Translations under genes and position numbers: made by a program
Source: Perlabentimonas sp964490015
GTDB taxonomy: Bacteria; Bacteroidota; Bacteroidia; Bacteroidales; Tenuifilaceae
Direction of reading: 5' to 3'
Length of the DNA stretch: 20,258 nt
Assembly: GCA_964490015.1 (NCBI GenBank)
Contig: CAZBBA010000073.1
Span: 1 to 20,258, forward strand
Shown: positions 1 to 7,263 of the stretch, one piece after another
Numbering within the stretch: position 1 is the first letter of the stretch
How the letters are laid out: the number at the start of each line of letters is the position of its first letter
The notes under the pieces: generated by a model
The model's database searches: none
Seen by the model: only the letters and a program-made list of their open reading frames with translations
Told to the model about the DNA's origin: nothing

Positions 1-32
1 GGCGCTTCTTTCAATTACGAAATGGTAAAAAA

Positions 33-2042
33 CTATTCCTCAATTGTAACCGTATTTACATCGACGGTAATTTCCTGTAATCGTTGGGCTACATCTTCGG
101 GAATTTCTTTCTGATATCTCCCGCCCAGATGATTTGCTAAAAATATCTCCATGGCAACAATAAATGCCATATTATTGATTGGACGAACAAAGCCATGCCC
201 TTCGTCGGAAGCGTTTAGATACTCTACTGTGAATCCTCTGTCGCGAAGAGCTACAGCAATTTGATCCGATTCGGCTTTCTTAACCCTTGGGTCGTTTTGT
301 CCCTGAACAACCATTAAAGGTGCGGAAATTTTCTCTGCTGAGAAAAGGGGCGACTGCCTTTTAATCTGCGCTAAACCTTCCTCGGTTGTGGGGTTACCAA
401 TTCGAACATGGAAAGTGCTACGAATTGCTTCCCAGTAGGGAGGGATAGAATTAAGCAGCGTGAATAGATTCGATGGGCCTACAAAGGAAATTCCACACGC
501 ATAAAGATCAGGTGTGAATGCCAATCCAGCAAGAGCAGCGTAACCCCCATAAGAGATTCCAAAAATGCCCACACGGTTTTTGTCCACTACACCCTGATCG
601 ATTAAATACTTAACGCCCCAGGTAATGTCGTCCTGCATAAGTTCGCCCCACTGACCATTCCCGGCATTCAGAAATGCCTTGCCGAAGCCCTTTGACCCTC
701 TGAAGTTTGGCTGAAGTACAGCATATCCTCTATTTGACAGGAACTGCACGTATGAGCTGTATCCCCAACGGTCGCGAGCCCAAGGGCCACCATGAGGAAG
801 CACAACCAAGGGCAAATTCTTCTCGCCAAACCCTTTGGGCAATGTTAGATAAGCTTGTATTTCAAGGCCATCGGACGAGGCGTATGATATGCTTCGCATG
901 GGCGATAAATGCACTGTGGGAAGCGTTGATCGGGGATTGTACTGGAAAGATAATTCGCCAGTAGTCATGTCGTATAGGTATATACTGCTTGGACTGGTAT
1001 CGGACCATACGCTTACCAGCCAAAACCGTTCGTCGCTTGTGGCGCCGTAAAGATTCACCTCCTTACCATCGAAGGAGCGCTGAACTTTTCGGTAATGCTT
1101 TTCAAACTCTAAGTTTTTAAAATATCGACGGGTGAAAGCATCGGTGTATGATGTGTAAAGTGGCTCAAAGGTTTTTTCGGAAATGTATAGTCTTCCAAAA
1201 TCGGCCTTACCCTCGGGATCCTTCTCAACAAGTTTTAATTCTCCAGTATTAATATTTAACAGCATTAGCTGGGTGAAATCCACGTCCTCACCCACATTCG
1301 AAACCATGTATACAAAGCTGTTATCCTTTGTAAAGGTAAGCGGATAGGCAGTTTCGAACATCGATGATGAGTACAACAAGGTTTGCCCCTTGCTATCGAT
1401 TCGCCACAGCTCATCGGTTCCGTCAACACGCGCCCTTTTGGCAAGTCTAAGATTATCGTTGTGGTCGAAAACCCAGCTAGTATAACGATTATCGTTTACT
1501 CGAAGCAGTTTAAGCTCTCCGGTTGAAATATTTAGGCTATACAGGTCGTGCCAAACCTTATCGCGATCGTTTAGCCCAATAAACATAAGGTTATGATCGA
1601 TCCTCGACATGTGAAAAATTTGAACCCTTACATCCTTCAGATTCGTCAGATTGCGGGCTTCGGGCAAAACGCCTGGCTTAGCTTCGGCTGGGTTGACGGC
1701 GTAAACGTTGAAATTCTCGTCACCGGCATTATCCTGAATGTAAAGGATATACTTGCCATCACCGGACCAAAAGTAGTTGCGAATGGGGCGCTGTATGTCG
1801 GAGGTTACAGGAAGTGCATCATCAAAAGAGGCTTCGCGTAGTTTCACCCAAATATTTCTATTCCCATTGAAGGGCTTTAGGAACGATATATAGGCGCCAT
1901 CGGGCGAAAGTCTGCCTCCAGAAATCTCGGGATCTCCAAAGAATAACTCACGTTCGATTATTGGCGGGTGACTACTTTTAGTGCAGCTCCCAAAAGGCAA
2001 AACTGCGATAATTACAAGTAGAATGGCTAAATACACTTTCAT
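33..2042 (-). CDS. S9 family (prolyl oligopeptidase-type) peptidase, predicted lipoprotein
   Basis: Serine peptidase of the prolyl oligopeptidase/acylaminoacyl-peptidase family, expected to cleave short peptides in the periplasm or at the cell envelope. I chose the ATG at 2042 (669 aa) because a typical lipoprotein signal begins there: MKVYLAILLVIIAVLPFGSC, with Cys20 as the probable lipidated residue. A TTG seven codons upstream is open but would put polar residues before the signal. The middle of the protein (about 40-390) has repeated blade-like motifs such as SPDGAYISFL and WSGDGKYILYIQD, consistent with the beta-propeller. The C-terminal alpha/beta-hydrolase domain carries the nucleophile in GISYGGYAAL (about Ser497), the acid in QGQNDPR (about Asp584) and the histidine in DEGHGF (about His616), so the triad is intact. 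No acidic surface-export signal follows Cys20. It lies downstream of secA but beyond a terminator, so it is probably transcribed separately. Substrate unknown. Confidence 0.93.
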   Translation of the reverse strand: MKVYLAILLVIIAVLPFGSCTKSSHPPIIERELFFGDPEISGGRLSPDGAYISFLKPFNGNRNIWVKLREASFDDALPVTSDIQRPIRNYFWSGDGKYILYIQDNAGDENFNVYAVNPAEAKPGVLPEARNLTNLKDVRVQIFHMSRIDHNLMFIGLNDRDKVWHDLYSLNISTGELKLLRVNDNRYTSWVFDHNDNLRLAKRARVDGTDELWRIDSKGQTLLYSSSMFETAYPLTFTKDNSFVYMVSNVGEDVDFTQLMLLNINTGELKLVEKDPEGKADFGRLYISEKTFEPLYTSYTDAFTRRYFKNLEFEKHYRKVQRSFDGKEVNLYGATSDERFWLVSVWSDTSPSSIYLYDMTTGELSFQYNPRSTLPTVHLSPMRSISYASSDGLEIQAYLTLPKGFGEKNLPLVVLPHGGPWARDRWGYSSYVQFLSNRGYAVLQPNFRGSKGFGKAFLNAGNGQWGELMQDDITWGVKYLIDQGVVDKNRVGIFGISYGGYAALAGLAFTPDLYACGISFVGPSNLFTLLNSIPPYWEAIRSTFHVRIGNPTTEEGLAQIKRQSPLFSAEKISAPLMVVQGQNDPRVKKAESDQIAVALRDRGFTVEYLNASDEGHGFVRPINNMAFIVAMEIFLANHLGGRYQKEIPEDVAQRLQEITVDVNTVTIEE

Positions 2043-2205
2043 TTCGAGCTGGTTTGTTTGCAATGGTTGTTGGTTGAAAATTTGTTATCCTTTTGACTTT
2101 TTATGTTTTAGTTAGTTTAAAACGAATAAACTAATCATTAAGAAAAAATTGATTTGCTTTTGACAAATGCAATTATTATACAGATGGATTGTTGGGAAAT
2201 GCACA

Positions 2206-2236
2206 CAAAAAGAGGAGGGAATGAAATCATTCCCTC
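2206..2236 (-). terminator. Intrinsic terminator after secA
   Basis: Read on the minus strand, a 9-bp perfect stem (GAGGGAATG / CATTCCCTC, 4-nt loop) at 2236-2215 is followed by CTCTTTTTG. It lies 8 nt past the secA stop codon and separates secA from the peptidase gene. The stem is seen directly; termination is inferred. Confidence 0.8.
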
Positions 2237-2243
2237 GCTTATC

Positions 2244-5200
2244 CTAATCGGTTAAATTTTGACCGTGGCAGTTCTTGAACTTTTTCCCGCTGCCACAGGT
2301 ACAGGGGTCGTTCCGACCAACTCTTTTTTCTACCCTAACGGGTTCGCGATTGCGTTCCTGGGTATTTGCACCTGCCTGGAGGGCATCGGTTCGGCTGGTT
2401 TCGTACTGGCTCATGTCGAGTTTCCGACGCTCCTTAGCTTCCTGAACCTGGCTTGGATCGCGGAGTGGAATATGCGCTTTTACAAGTATTGAGATAACAT
2501 CGCGGTTTATCTTGTCGATCATAGTTTTGAAAAGTTCGTACGCTTCAAACTTGTATATCAACAGGGGATCCTTTTGCTCGTATGCGGCATTCTGAACACT
2601 CTGCTTCAGCTCGTCCATCTCGCGTAAATGCTCCTTCCAATAATCATCAATTATGTAAAGGATTATAGTTTTGCTGAATGATCGCGAAAGTTCCTTTGCT
2701 CCCGATTCGTAGGCTTTACGAAGGTTGGTTACAATCTGGAAAACCTTTTGGCCGTCGGAAATGGGTACAACAATGTTCTCGTAAATGGCCGATTGTTTCT
2801 CAAACACCTCCTTTATCACAGGATATGCTTGACGGGCAATTGACTCTGTTTTCCTTTCGAACGACTCTAGCGATGCTCTGTAAATTTTTTCGGTTAGCAC
2901 TTCGGGCGAATCATGCAGGAATTCTTTCTCTCCGAAGGGCGATTCGATGGAAAGGTTTCGAATAAGCTCAAGTTTGAAATCCTCAAACTCAACATTCCCA
3001 TGCGTATCGTTGATAATAGCCGTACTAACATCATAGAGCATGTTGGCCACATCAACATCAATGCGCTCGCCGTAAAGGGCATTTCGGCGACGGGTGTATA
3101 TCACCTCGCGTTGCGAGTTCATCACATCGTCGTACTCCAGCAAACGCTTACGAATTCCGAAATTATTCTCTTCAACCTTCTTCTGAGCACGTTCTATAGA
3201 TTTCGAGATCATGGAGTGTTGAATAACCTCACCCTCCTTAAGGCCAAGCCTATCCATAACACGGGCAATCCTATCGGAACCAAAAAGGCGCATCAAATCA
3301 TCCTCGAGCGATACGAAAAACTGAGAAGTTCCGGGGTCGCCCTGACGACCGGCACGTCCGCGTAGCTGGCGGTCAACACGCCTCGACTCGTGGCGTTCAG
3401 TTCCTATAATGGCCAAACCTCCGGCTGCCTTAACCTGCGGGGTAAGCTTAATGTCGGTTCCCCTACCCGCCATGTTAGTGGCTATGGTAACGGTTTTGGC
3501 TTGTCCAGCCTCGGCAACAATATCGGCCTCACGTTGGTGCAGCTTAGCGTTTAGCACGTTGTGCTTTATGCCTTTCATTTTGAGCATTCGGCTCAGCAAC
3601 TCCGATATCTCAACCGATGTAGTACCCACAAGTACTGGGCGATTGGCATTAACAAGATTTACAATCTCATCGATAACCGCCACGTACTTCTCGCGCTTGG
3701 TTTTGTACACCAAATCCTCCATATCCTTACGGACAATGGGTTTATTGGTGGGAATTACCACCACATCGAGCTTGTAAATCGACCATAATTCGCCTGCTTC
3801 TGTTTCGGCAGTACCGGTCATACCCGCAAGTTTATGGTACATACGGAAGTAGTTCTGAAGCGTAACGGTGGCGAAGGTTTGGGTTGCAGCCTCCACTTTT
3901 ACTCGTTCTTTTGCCTCAATGGCTTGATGCAAACCATCGGAATACCTACGGCCTTCGAGAATACGTCCGGTTTGCTCATCAACAATTTTCACCTTGTTGT
4001 CCATCACCACGTACTCCACATCCTTTTCGAACATGGTGTATGCCTTAAGTAGCTGGTGAACTGTATGAACCCTTTCGGATTTAATGGAAAAATCACGAAG
4101 CATCTCCTCTTTGGCCTCGATCTTTTTCTGGGGAGAAAGATTGTTTTTTTCTATTTCAGCAATTTCGCTACCTATATCGGGTAGGATAAAGAATTTGGGA
4201 TCCTCCGCAGCACTAGTAATTAGGTCGATACCCTTATCGGTAAGTTCAACAGAATTTTGCTTCTCTTCAACAACAAAGAATAGGTCATCGGTTACGATGT
4301 GCATATTCTTGTTGTTTTCCTGCATGTAGAAGTTTTCGGTTTTGAGCAGCAGTGCCTTAACACCCTGCTCACTCAAATACTTGATTAAGGGTTTGTATTT
4401 GGGGTATCCTTTAAAAGCTCTTAGTAGTAATTTACCACCCTCTTCGTTATTCCCCTCGCCAATAAGTCTTTTAGCATCGGCAAGTAGTTGAGTAATCATG
4501 TTACGCTGAGCAGCAACCAACTTCTCAACCTTGGGTTTGTATTCTTCGAAAAGCTGATCATCGCCTTTGGGAACAGGACCTGATATAATAAGGGGTGTAC
4601 GAGCATCATCGATTAATACAGAGTCGACCTCATCGACAATGGCATAGTGATGTTTGCGTTGTACCAAATCGGCTGGTGCTATGGCCATGTTATCGCGAAG
4701 GTAATCGAAGCCAAACTCGTTGTTGGTACCAAAGGTGATATCGGCCATATAGGCGTTACGCCTGGCTTCGCTATTGGGTTGATGCTTATCGATACAATCG
4801 ACCGAAAGTCCGTGGAATTCGTAAAGTGGCCCCATCCACTCGGAGTCACGACGAGCCAAATAGTCGTTTACGGTTACCACATGAACGCCCATGCCAGCCA
4901 GGGCATTTAGGAATACGGGCAGAGTGGCTACAAGAGTTTTCCCTTCACCGGTAGCCATCTCGGCAATTTTGCCCTGATGCAAAACCACACCACCAATAAG
5001 TTGCACATCGTAGTGCACCATATCCCACTTTATCTCATTCCCACCTGCTACCCAACGGTTTTTGTAGATTGCCTTATTGCCATCAATATGAACAAAGTCC
5101 CGTTTTGTGGCAAGGTTTCTGTCAAAATCCGTGGCCTTTACGGTTATGGTTTCGTTCTCGTGTAAACGGCGGGCGGTTTCCTTCACAATGGAGAATGCTT

Positions 5201-5534
5201 CGGGCAGGATTTCATTAAGCACCTCCTCCACTTTCTCGTCGATACCCTTTATCAACTTGTCAATTTCACCAGAAAGTTCCTCCTTTTGATCAAAGTTTAA
5301 CTCGCTGGATTCCATTTTTGCTTTCATCTCCTCAATGTGCTTCTGATCGGCGGAGATGTAATCGCGAACGCGTTGTTTAAGTTTATCGGTTTCGGCTCGC
5401 AGCTCGTCGTGGCTCAGAGAGGTAAAACGAGGGTAAACTGCTTTAATTTTCTCCAGATATGGAGCAAGTTCCTTAAGATCGCGCGAAGCCTTATCGCCGA
5501 AAAACATCGAAAGAATTGTGTCTACTACACCCAT
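2244..5534 (-). CDS. secA: SecA, preprotein translocase ATPase
   Basis: ATPase motor that drives unfolded preproteins through the SecYEG channel at the inner membrane. The 1,096-aa protein starts MGVVDTILSMFFGDKASRDLK. The first nucleotide-binding domain has Walker A MATGEGKT (about 193-200) and the DEVDSVLIDDARTPLIISG block (DEVD at 301-304). The second ATPase domain has VLVGTTSVE, TNMAGRGTDI and GRAGRQGDPG. The C-terminal zinc/SecB-binding motif is complete: CxC at 1078/1080 and CH at 1089/1090 in RNDPCTCGSGKKFKNCHG. The length is about 200 residues above E. coli SecA but usual for Bacteroidota, which carry insertions; one is visible around 325-395. It follows asnA on the same strand by 113 nt with no terminator between them, so read-through from asnA is possible besides its own candidate promoter at 5587-5594. 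A 9-codon ORF ends 4 nt before the start codon. Confidence 0.98.
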   Translation of the reverse strand: MGVVDTILSMFFGDKASRDLKELAPYLEKIKAVYPRFTSLSHDELRAETDKLKQRVRDYISADQKHIEEMKAKMESSELNFDQKEELSGEIDKLIKGIDEKVEEVLNEILPEAFSIVKETARRLHENETITVKATDFDRNLATKRDFVHIDGNKAIYKNRWVAGGNEIKWDMVHYDVQLIGGVVLHQGKIAEMATGEGKTLVATLPVFLNALAGMGVHVVTVNDYLARRDSEWMGPLYEFHGLSVDCIDKHQPNSEARRNAYMADITFGTNNEFGFDYLRDNMAIAPADLVQRKHHYAIVDEVDSVLIDDARTPLIISGPVPKGDDQLFEEYKPKVEKLVAAQRNMITQLLADAKRLIGEGNNEEGGKLLLRAFKGYPKYKPLIKYLSEQGVKALLLKTENFYMQENNKNMHIVTDDLFFVVEEKQNSVELTDKGIDLITSAAEDPKFFILPDIGSEIAEIEKNNLSPQKKIEAKEEMLRDFSIKSERVHTVHQLLKAYTMFEKDVEYVVMDNKVKIVDEQTGRILEGRRYSDGLHQAIEAKERVKVEAATQTFATVTLQNYFRMYHKLAGMTGTAETEAGELWSIYKLDVVVIPTNKPIVRKDMEDLVYKTKREKYVAVIDEIVNLVNANRPVLVGTTSVEISELLSRMLKMKGIKHNVLNAKLHQREADIVAEAGQAKTVTIATNMAGRGTDIKLTPQVKAAGGLAIIGTERHESRRVDRQLRGRAGRQGDPGTSQFFVSLEDDLMRLFGSDRIARVMDRLGLKEGEVIQHSMISKSIERAQKKVEENNFGIRKRLLEYDDVMNSQREVIYTRRRNALYGERIDVDVANMLYDVSTAIINDTHGNVEFEDFKLELIRNLSIESPFGEKEFLHDSPEVLTEKIYRASLESFERKTESIARQAYPVIKEVFEKQSAIYENIVVPISDGQKVFQIVTNLRKAYESGAKELSRSFSKTIILYIIDDYWKEHLREMDELKQSVQNAAYEQKDPLLIYKFEAYELFKTMIDKINRDVISILVKAHIPLRDPSQVQEAKERRKLDMSQYETSRTDALQAGANTQERNREPVRVEKRVGRNDPCTCGSGKKFKNCHGQNLTD

Positions 5535-5586
5535 GGGTTTATGCTGTTAAAATGATAATCTTTGCCATTTATTTAATTATAACCCG

Positions 5587-5594
5587 CAAATTTA
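5587..5594 (-). promoter_or_regulatory. Candidate -7 box for secA
   Basis: On the minus strand TAAATTTG matches the Bacteroidota -7 consensus TAnnTTTG and lies 52 nt before the secA start. No clear TTTG -33 element is present at the expected distance; the nearest resemblance is TTTC. It may therefore be a weak or secondary promoter. Confidence 0.4.
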
Positions 5595-5647
5595 ACAGAT
5601 TTTTAGCAGTTGTGGAAACATAAGTGTTATTTTGGGTTAATAAAATG

Positions 5648-6688
5648 CTACACGATTTCAACACCTTGGCTGCCATAAGCTAAACGAGTGTGGTTTGGCC
5701 AAATTCCTGCCTGAACTTCTCCAATATGGTGTTTCCGAAGCAAAAACATGCACAAGCGCGACTGTCCAATTCCGCCTCCAATGCTATCGGGCAACTCACC
5801 GGCAAGAAGTTTTGAGTGGAAGAGCAGGTTTGCGCGATCCGTGCAACCACACATTTGCAGCTGACGCTGCATGGCCGCTTTATCGACCCTAATACCCATC
5901 GATGATAACTCGAAAGCCGATTCAAGAACAGGGTTCCAAACAATTATATCACCATTTAATCCCTCTAAACCCAAAGAGTTTGGAGTACTCCAATCGTCGT
6001 AGTCGGGTGCACGGCCATCGTGTGGTTCGCCGTTCGAGAGTTTTCCGCCTATACCTATTATAAATACTGCACCAAATTTTTTGGCGATATAATTCTCCCG
6101 CTCCTTAGCGCTGAATTTTGGATAGCTATCGAGCAGCTGCTGAGCGTGTATAAAGGTGATTTTGTTGGGTAAAATGGGCTTAATTTGCGGGTATTTGCCA
6201 CAGACTTGCTGCTCGGTTTTAAGAATTGACCTGTAAATATCCACAACAACTCCTTTTAGATACTCTACGCTTCGCTGGCTTTGGTCAATCACCTTTTCCC
6301 AGTCCCACTGGTCAACGTAAATGGAATGAATTGGCGATAACTTTTCATCGGGTCTTAGTGCGCACATATCGGTAATAATCCCCTGCCCCGCTTCCAATCC
6401 TAGCTGCCTAAGCCTTAAGCGTTTCCATTTGGCCAGCGATTGCACAACAACACCTGCTGCTTCCTGCATATCGCGAATAGGAAATGTTATTGCACGTTCT
6501 ACTCCGTTTAAATCGTCGTTAATGCCAGTGTTCGCCTCCACCGCAATGGGTGCGGTTACCCTAAACAGGTTTAAGCTTTGGGCAAGTTCCGAGGTAAACG
6601 TTGACTTCACCAGATCGATGGCCATTTCAGTTTCTAGCCCACTCTTTACTAGTGGTTGAACACTAGATCTGTCAATAAATGTTTGCAT
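5648..6688 (-). CDS. asnA: AsnA, aspartate--ammonia ligase (asparagine synthetase A)
   Basis: Cytoplasmic enzyme that makes L-asparagine from L-aspartate, ammonia and ATP (AMP-forming; related to class II aminoacyl-tRNA synthetases). The 346-aa product from the ATG at 6688 begins MQTFIDRSSVQPLVKSGLE. The frame is open further upstream, but that part overlaps a terminator hairpin, and E. coli AsnA (330 aa) has a similar length from this point. Family signatures seen are VEANTGINDDLNGVERAI, YVDQWDWEKV, FIIGIGGKLSNGEPHDGRAPDYDDW, GDIIVWNP and the near C-terminal GGGIGQSRLCMFLLRKHHIG (from about residue 304). The gene starts 25 nt after the second of two tandem terminators in an Asn-codon-rich leader (6690-7020), so expression is very likely controlled by transcription attenuation responding to charged tRNA-Asn. 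secA follows on the same strand. Confidence 0.97.
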   Translation of the reverse strand: MQTFIDRSSVQPLVKSGLETEMAIDLVKSTFTSELAQSLNLFRVTAPIAVEANTGINDDLNGVERAITFPIRDMQEAAGVVVQSLAKWKRLRLRQLGLEAGQGIITDMCALRPDEKLSPIHSIYVDQWDWEKVIDQSQRSVEYLKGVVVDIYRSILKTEQQVCGKYPQIKPILPNKITFIHAQQLLDSYPKFSAKERENYIAKKFGAVFIIGIGGKLSNGEPHDGRAPDYDDWSTPNSLGLEGLNGDIIVWNPVLESAFELSSMGIRVDKAAMQRQLQMCGCTDRANLLFHSKLLAGELPDSIGGGIGQSRLCMFLLRKHHIGEVQAGIWPNHTRLAYGSQGVEIV

Positions 6689-6712
6689 TTTAAAATTTGT
6701 TAAAGGGTTAAT

Positions 6713-6734
6713 AAAAAAACCCGCTTTTAGCGGG
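6713..6734 (-). terminator. asnA attenuator terminator 2
   Basis: Minus strand: CCCGCT (6734-6729), loop AAA, AGCGGG (6725-6720), then seven T residues (6719-6713). Outer A-T and G-T pairs can lengthen the stem to 8. It ends 24 nt before the asnA start, so it would abort transcription before the gene unless disrupted. Its 5' arm can pair instead with a segment just after the leader peptide 2 stop codon. Confidence 0.88.
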
Positions 6735-6766
6735 CTACGGTTACACAAATCAACAACCAACCCGCT
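6729..6766 (-). promoter_or_regulatory. Antiterminator pairing of attenuator 2
   Basis: Minus strand: AGCGGG (6766-6761), starting 3 nt after the leader 2 stop codon, is fully complementary to CCCGCT (6734-6729), the 5' arm of terminator 2. An inner pairing GGTT (6758-6755) with AACC (6742-6739) extends it to 10 bp across a small internal loop, against 6-8 bp for the terminator. A ribosome at the stop codon would cover AGCGGG and let the terminator form. A ribosome held at the Asn codons would leave it free. Complementarity is seen directly; the mechanism is inferred. Confidence 0.75.
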
Positions 6767-6769
6767 GGT

Positions 6770-6820
6770 TTAGGGAAAATTACTGTTGTTAATATTAATC
6801 TGTTGCGCTACTCTTGCCAT
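6770..6820 (-). CDS. Asn-rich leader peptide 2 of asnA
   Basis: A 16-codon ORF, MARVAQQININNSNFP, with four Asn codons among residues 9-14 and only two sense codons between the last Asn and the stop. Its start lies 13 nt after the T-tract of terminator 1. Its stop lies 3 nt before the segment that can pair with terminator 2. The peptide is unlikely to have a function of its own; translating it would sense charged tRNA-Asn. It is too short for any homology argument, so the call rests on Asn clustering, position before asnA, and the competing RNA structures. Ribosome binding relies on an A/T-rich upstream stretch, usual for the phylum. Confidence 0.8.
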   Translation of the reverse strand: MARVAQQININNSNFP

Positions 6821-6830
6821 AATGTTTTAA

Positions 6831-6860
6831 AATAAAAAAGCCCTCCGTTTCGGGAGGGCT
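6831..6860 (-). terminator. asnA attenuator terminator 1
   Basis: Minus strand: an 8-bp perfect stem AGCCCTCC / GGAGGGCT (6860-6853 and 6846-6839) with a 6-nt loop, followed by TTTTTATT. It lies about 36 nt after the stop of leader peptide 1 and directly before leader peptide 2. It is a strong intrinsic terminator in the middle of an untranslated leader, as expected of an attenuator. Confidence 0.88.
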
Positions 6861-6911
6861 TAGGTTTTGCGTTTTCTTTATCCTTATGCTGCAACCTAAC
6901 AATAACCCTCC
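6853..6911 (-). promoter_or_regulatory. Antiterminator pairing of attenuator 1
   Basis: Minus strand: GGAGGG (6911-6906), inside the last codons of leader 1, pairs with CCCTCC (6858-6853), the 5' arm of terminator 1. TTAGGTT (6899-6893), which contains the leader stop codon TAG, pairs with AACCTAA (6866-6860). Together these give about 13 bp with one bulge, longer than the 8-bp terminator stem. A ribosome finishing the leader would mask both upstream strands, while one stalled on the AAT triplet at codons 14-16 would leave them free. Complementarity is seen directly; the switch is inferred. Confidence 0.75.
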
Positions 6912-6970
6912 GTAGCGAATCGATTATTATTCGCATTTACGTTAAGGCTATTATTGGCTGCTAAAATCAT
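6896..6970 (-). CDS. Asn-rich leader peptide 1 of asnA
   Basis: A 24-codon ORF whose first 16 residues read MILAANNSLNVNANNN, followed by RFATEGYC and TAG. Seven of 24 codons are Asn (six AAT, one AAC), including three in a row at codons 14-16, far above the few percent expected by chance. It begins about 20 nt downstream of a good promoter -7 box and is followed by an intrinsic terminator with an alternative antiterminator pairing. The location upstream of asparagine synthetase makes it a regulatory leader peptide sensing charged tRNA-Asn, by analogy with his, trp and thr leader peptides in Proteobacteria. Translation itself is not shown by sequence alone. Confidence 0.85.
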   Translation of the reverse strand: MILAANNSLNVNANNNRFATEGYC

Positions 6971-6989
6971 TGGTGCCTGTTATTTTTTA

Positions 6990-7019
6990 CAAATGTAAAA
7001 TATTTTTACTTCGGAACAA
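6990..7019 (-). promoter_or_regulatory. Promoter of the asnA leader (-33/-7, Bacteroidota type)
   Basis: Minus strand: TACATTTG (6997-6990) matches TAnnTTTG exactly, and TTG (7019-7017) lies 19 nt upstream as a partial -33 TTTG element. The predicted start of transcription, near 6984, puts the leader peptide 1 start codon roughly 15 nt into the RNA. This fits a short 5' end in front of an attenuator. Confidence 0.7.
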
Positions 7020-7112
7020 CTGGTTTTGAAGATTTTTTGTCCTACTAAATAATAAAAAGATTTCTCGTTCCACCCCGCTCCAAACTTCCAAACCATACCC
7101 GCATCGCGTGAC

Positions 7113-7204
7113 ATTCCGAGCAAAGCGAGGAATCTGTTCCGATTACTCATTGCCTAATAATCGAGCGAGATTGGAAAGCGCGTGCTCATCGTAAGGAATC
7201 TGTT
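7113..7204. repeat. Short hairpin and direct repeat upstream of umuD
   Basis: ATTCC (7113-7117) and GGAAT (7129-7133) flank GAGCAAAGCGA, giving an imperfect palindrome. The 11-mer AGGAATCTGTT occurs at 7128-7138 and again at 7194-7204, 66 bp apart. Otherwise the stretch 7020-7230 shows no gene. It may be the remnant of a repetitive extragenic element. Confidence 0.4.
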
Positions 7205-7229
7205 TAACTATTACATCCCACCCTAATTC

Positions 7230-7249
7230 TTCGTATCTTTGTAGACGAA
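7230..7249 (+). promoter_or_regulatory. umuD promoter -7 box with overlapping inverted repeat
   Basis: TATCTTTG (7234-7241) matches the TAnnTTTG -7 box and lies 22 nt before the umuD start. No good -33 TTTG is seen. The box sits inside a TTCGT-N10-ACGAA inverted repeat (7230-7249), which is where a repressor operator for a damage-inducible operon could be. The -7 match is fairly convincing. The operator is only a suggestion, since a 5+5 bp inverted repeat can arise by chance. Confidence 0.45.
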
Positions 7250-7263
7250 ACGAAGCACCACCA

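Noticed and set aside
2913..3777. Plus-strand ORFs of 120-150 codons opposite secA
   Set aside because: They overlap a strongly conserved gene on the other strand, have no recognisable domains and reflect its codon bias.
6689..6760. N-terminal extension of AsnA from a TTG at 6760
   Set aside because: The extension would run through terminator 2 and its T-tract, and the family-typical N terminus begins at the ATG at 6688.
7055..7080. T-box-like string GGGGTGGAACGAG on the minus strand upstream of asnA
   Set aside because: It resembles part of the T-box GGGTGGNACCGCG, but the match breaks after GAAC, it lies upstream of the predicted promoter, and no matching terminator or specifier stem follows. 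Leader-peptide attenuation explains the region better.
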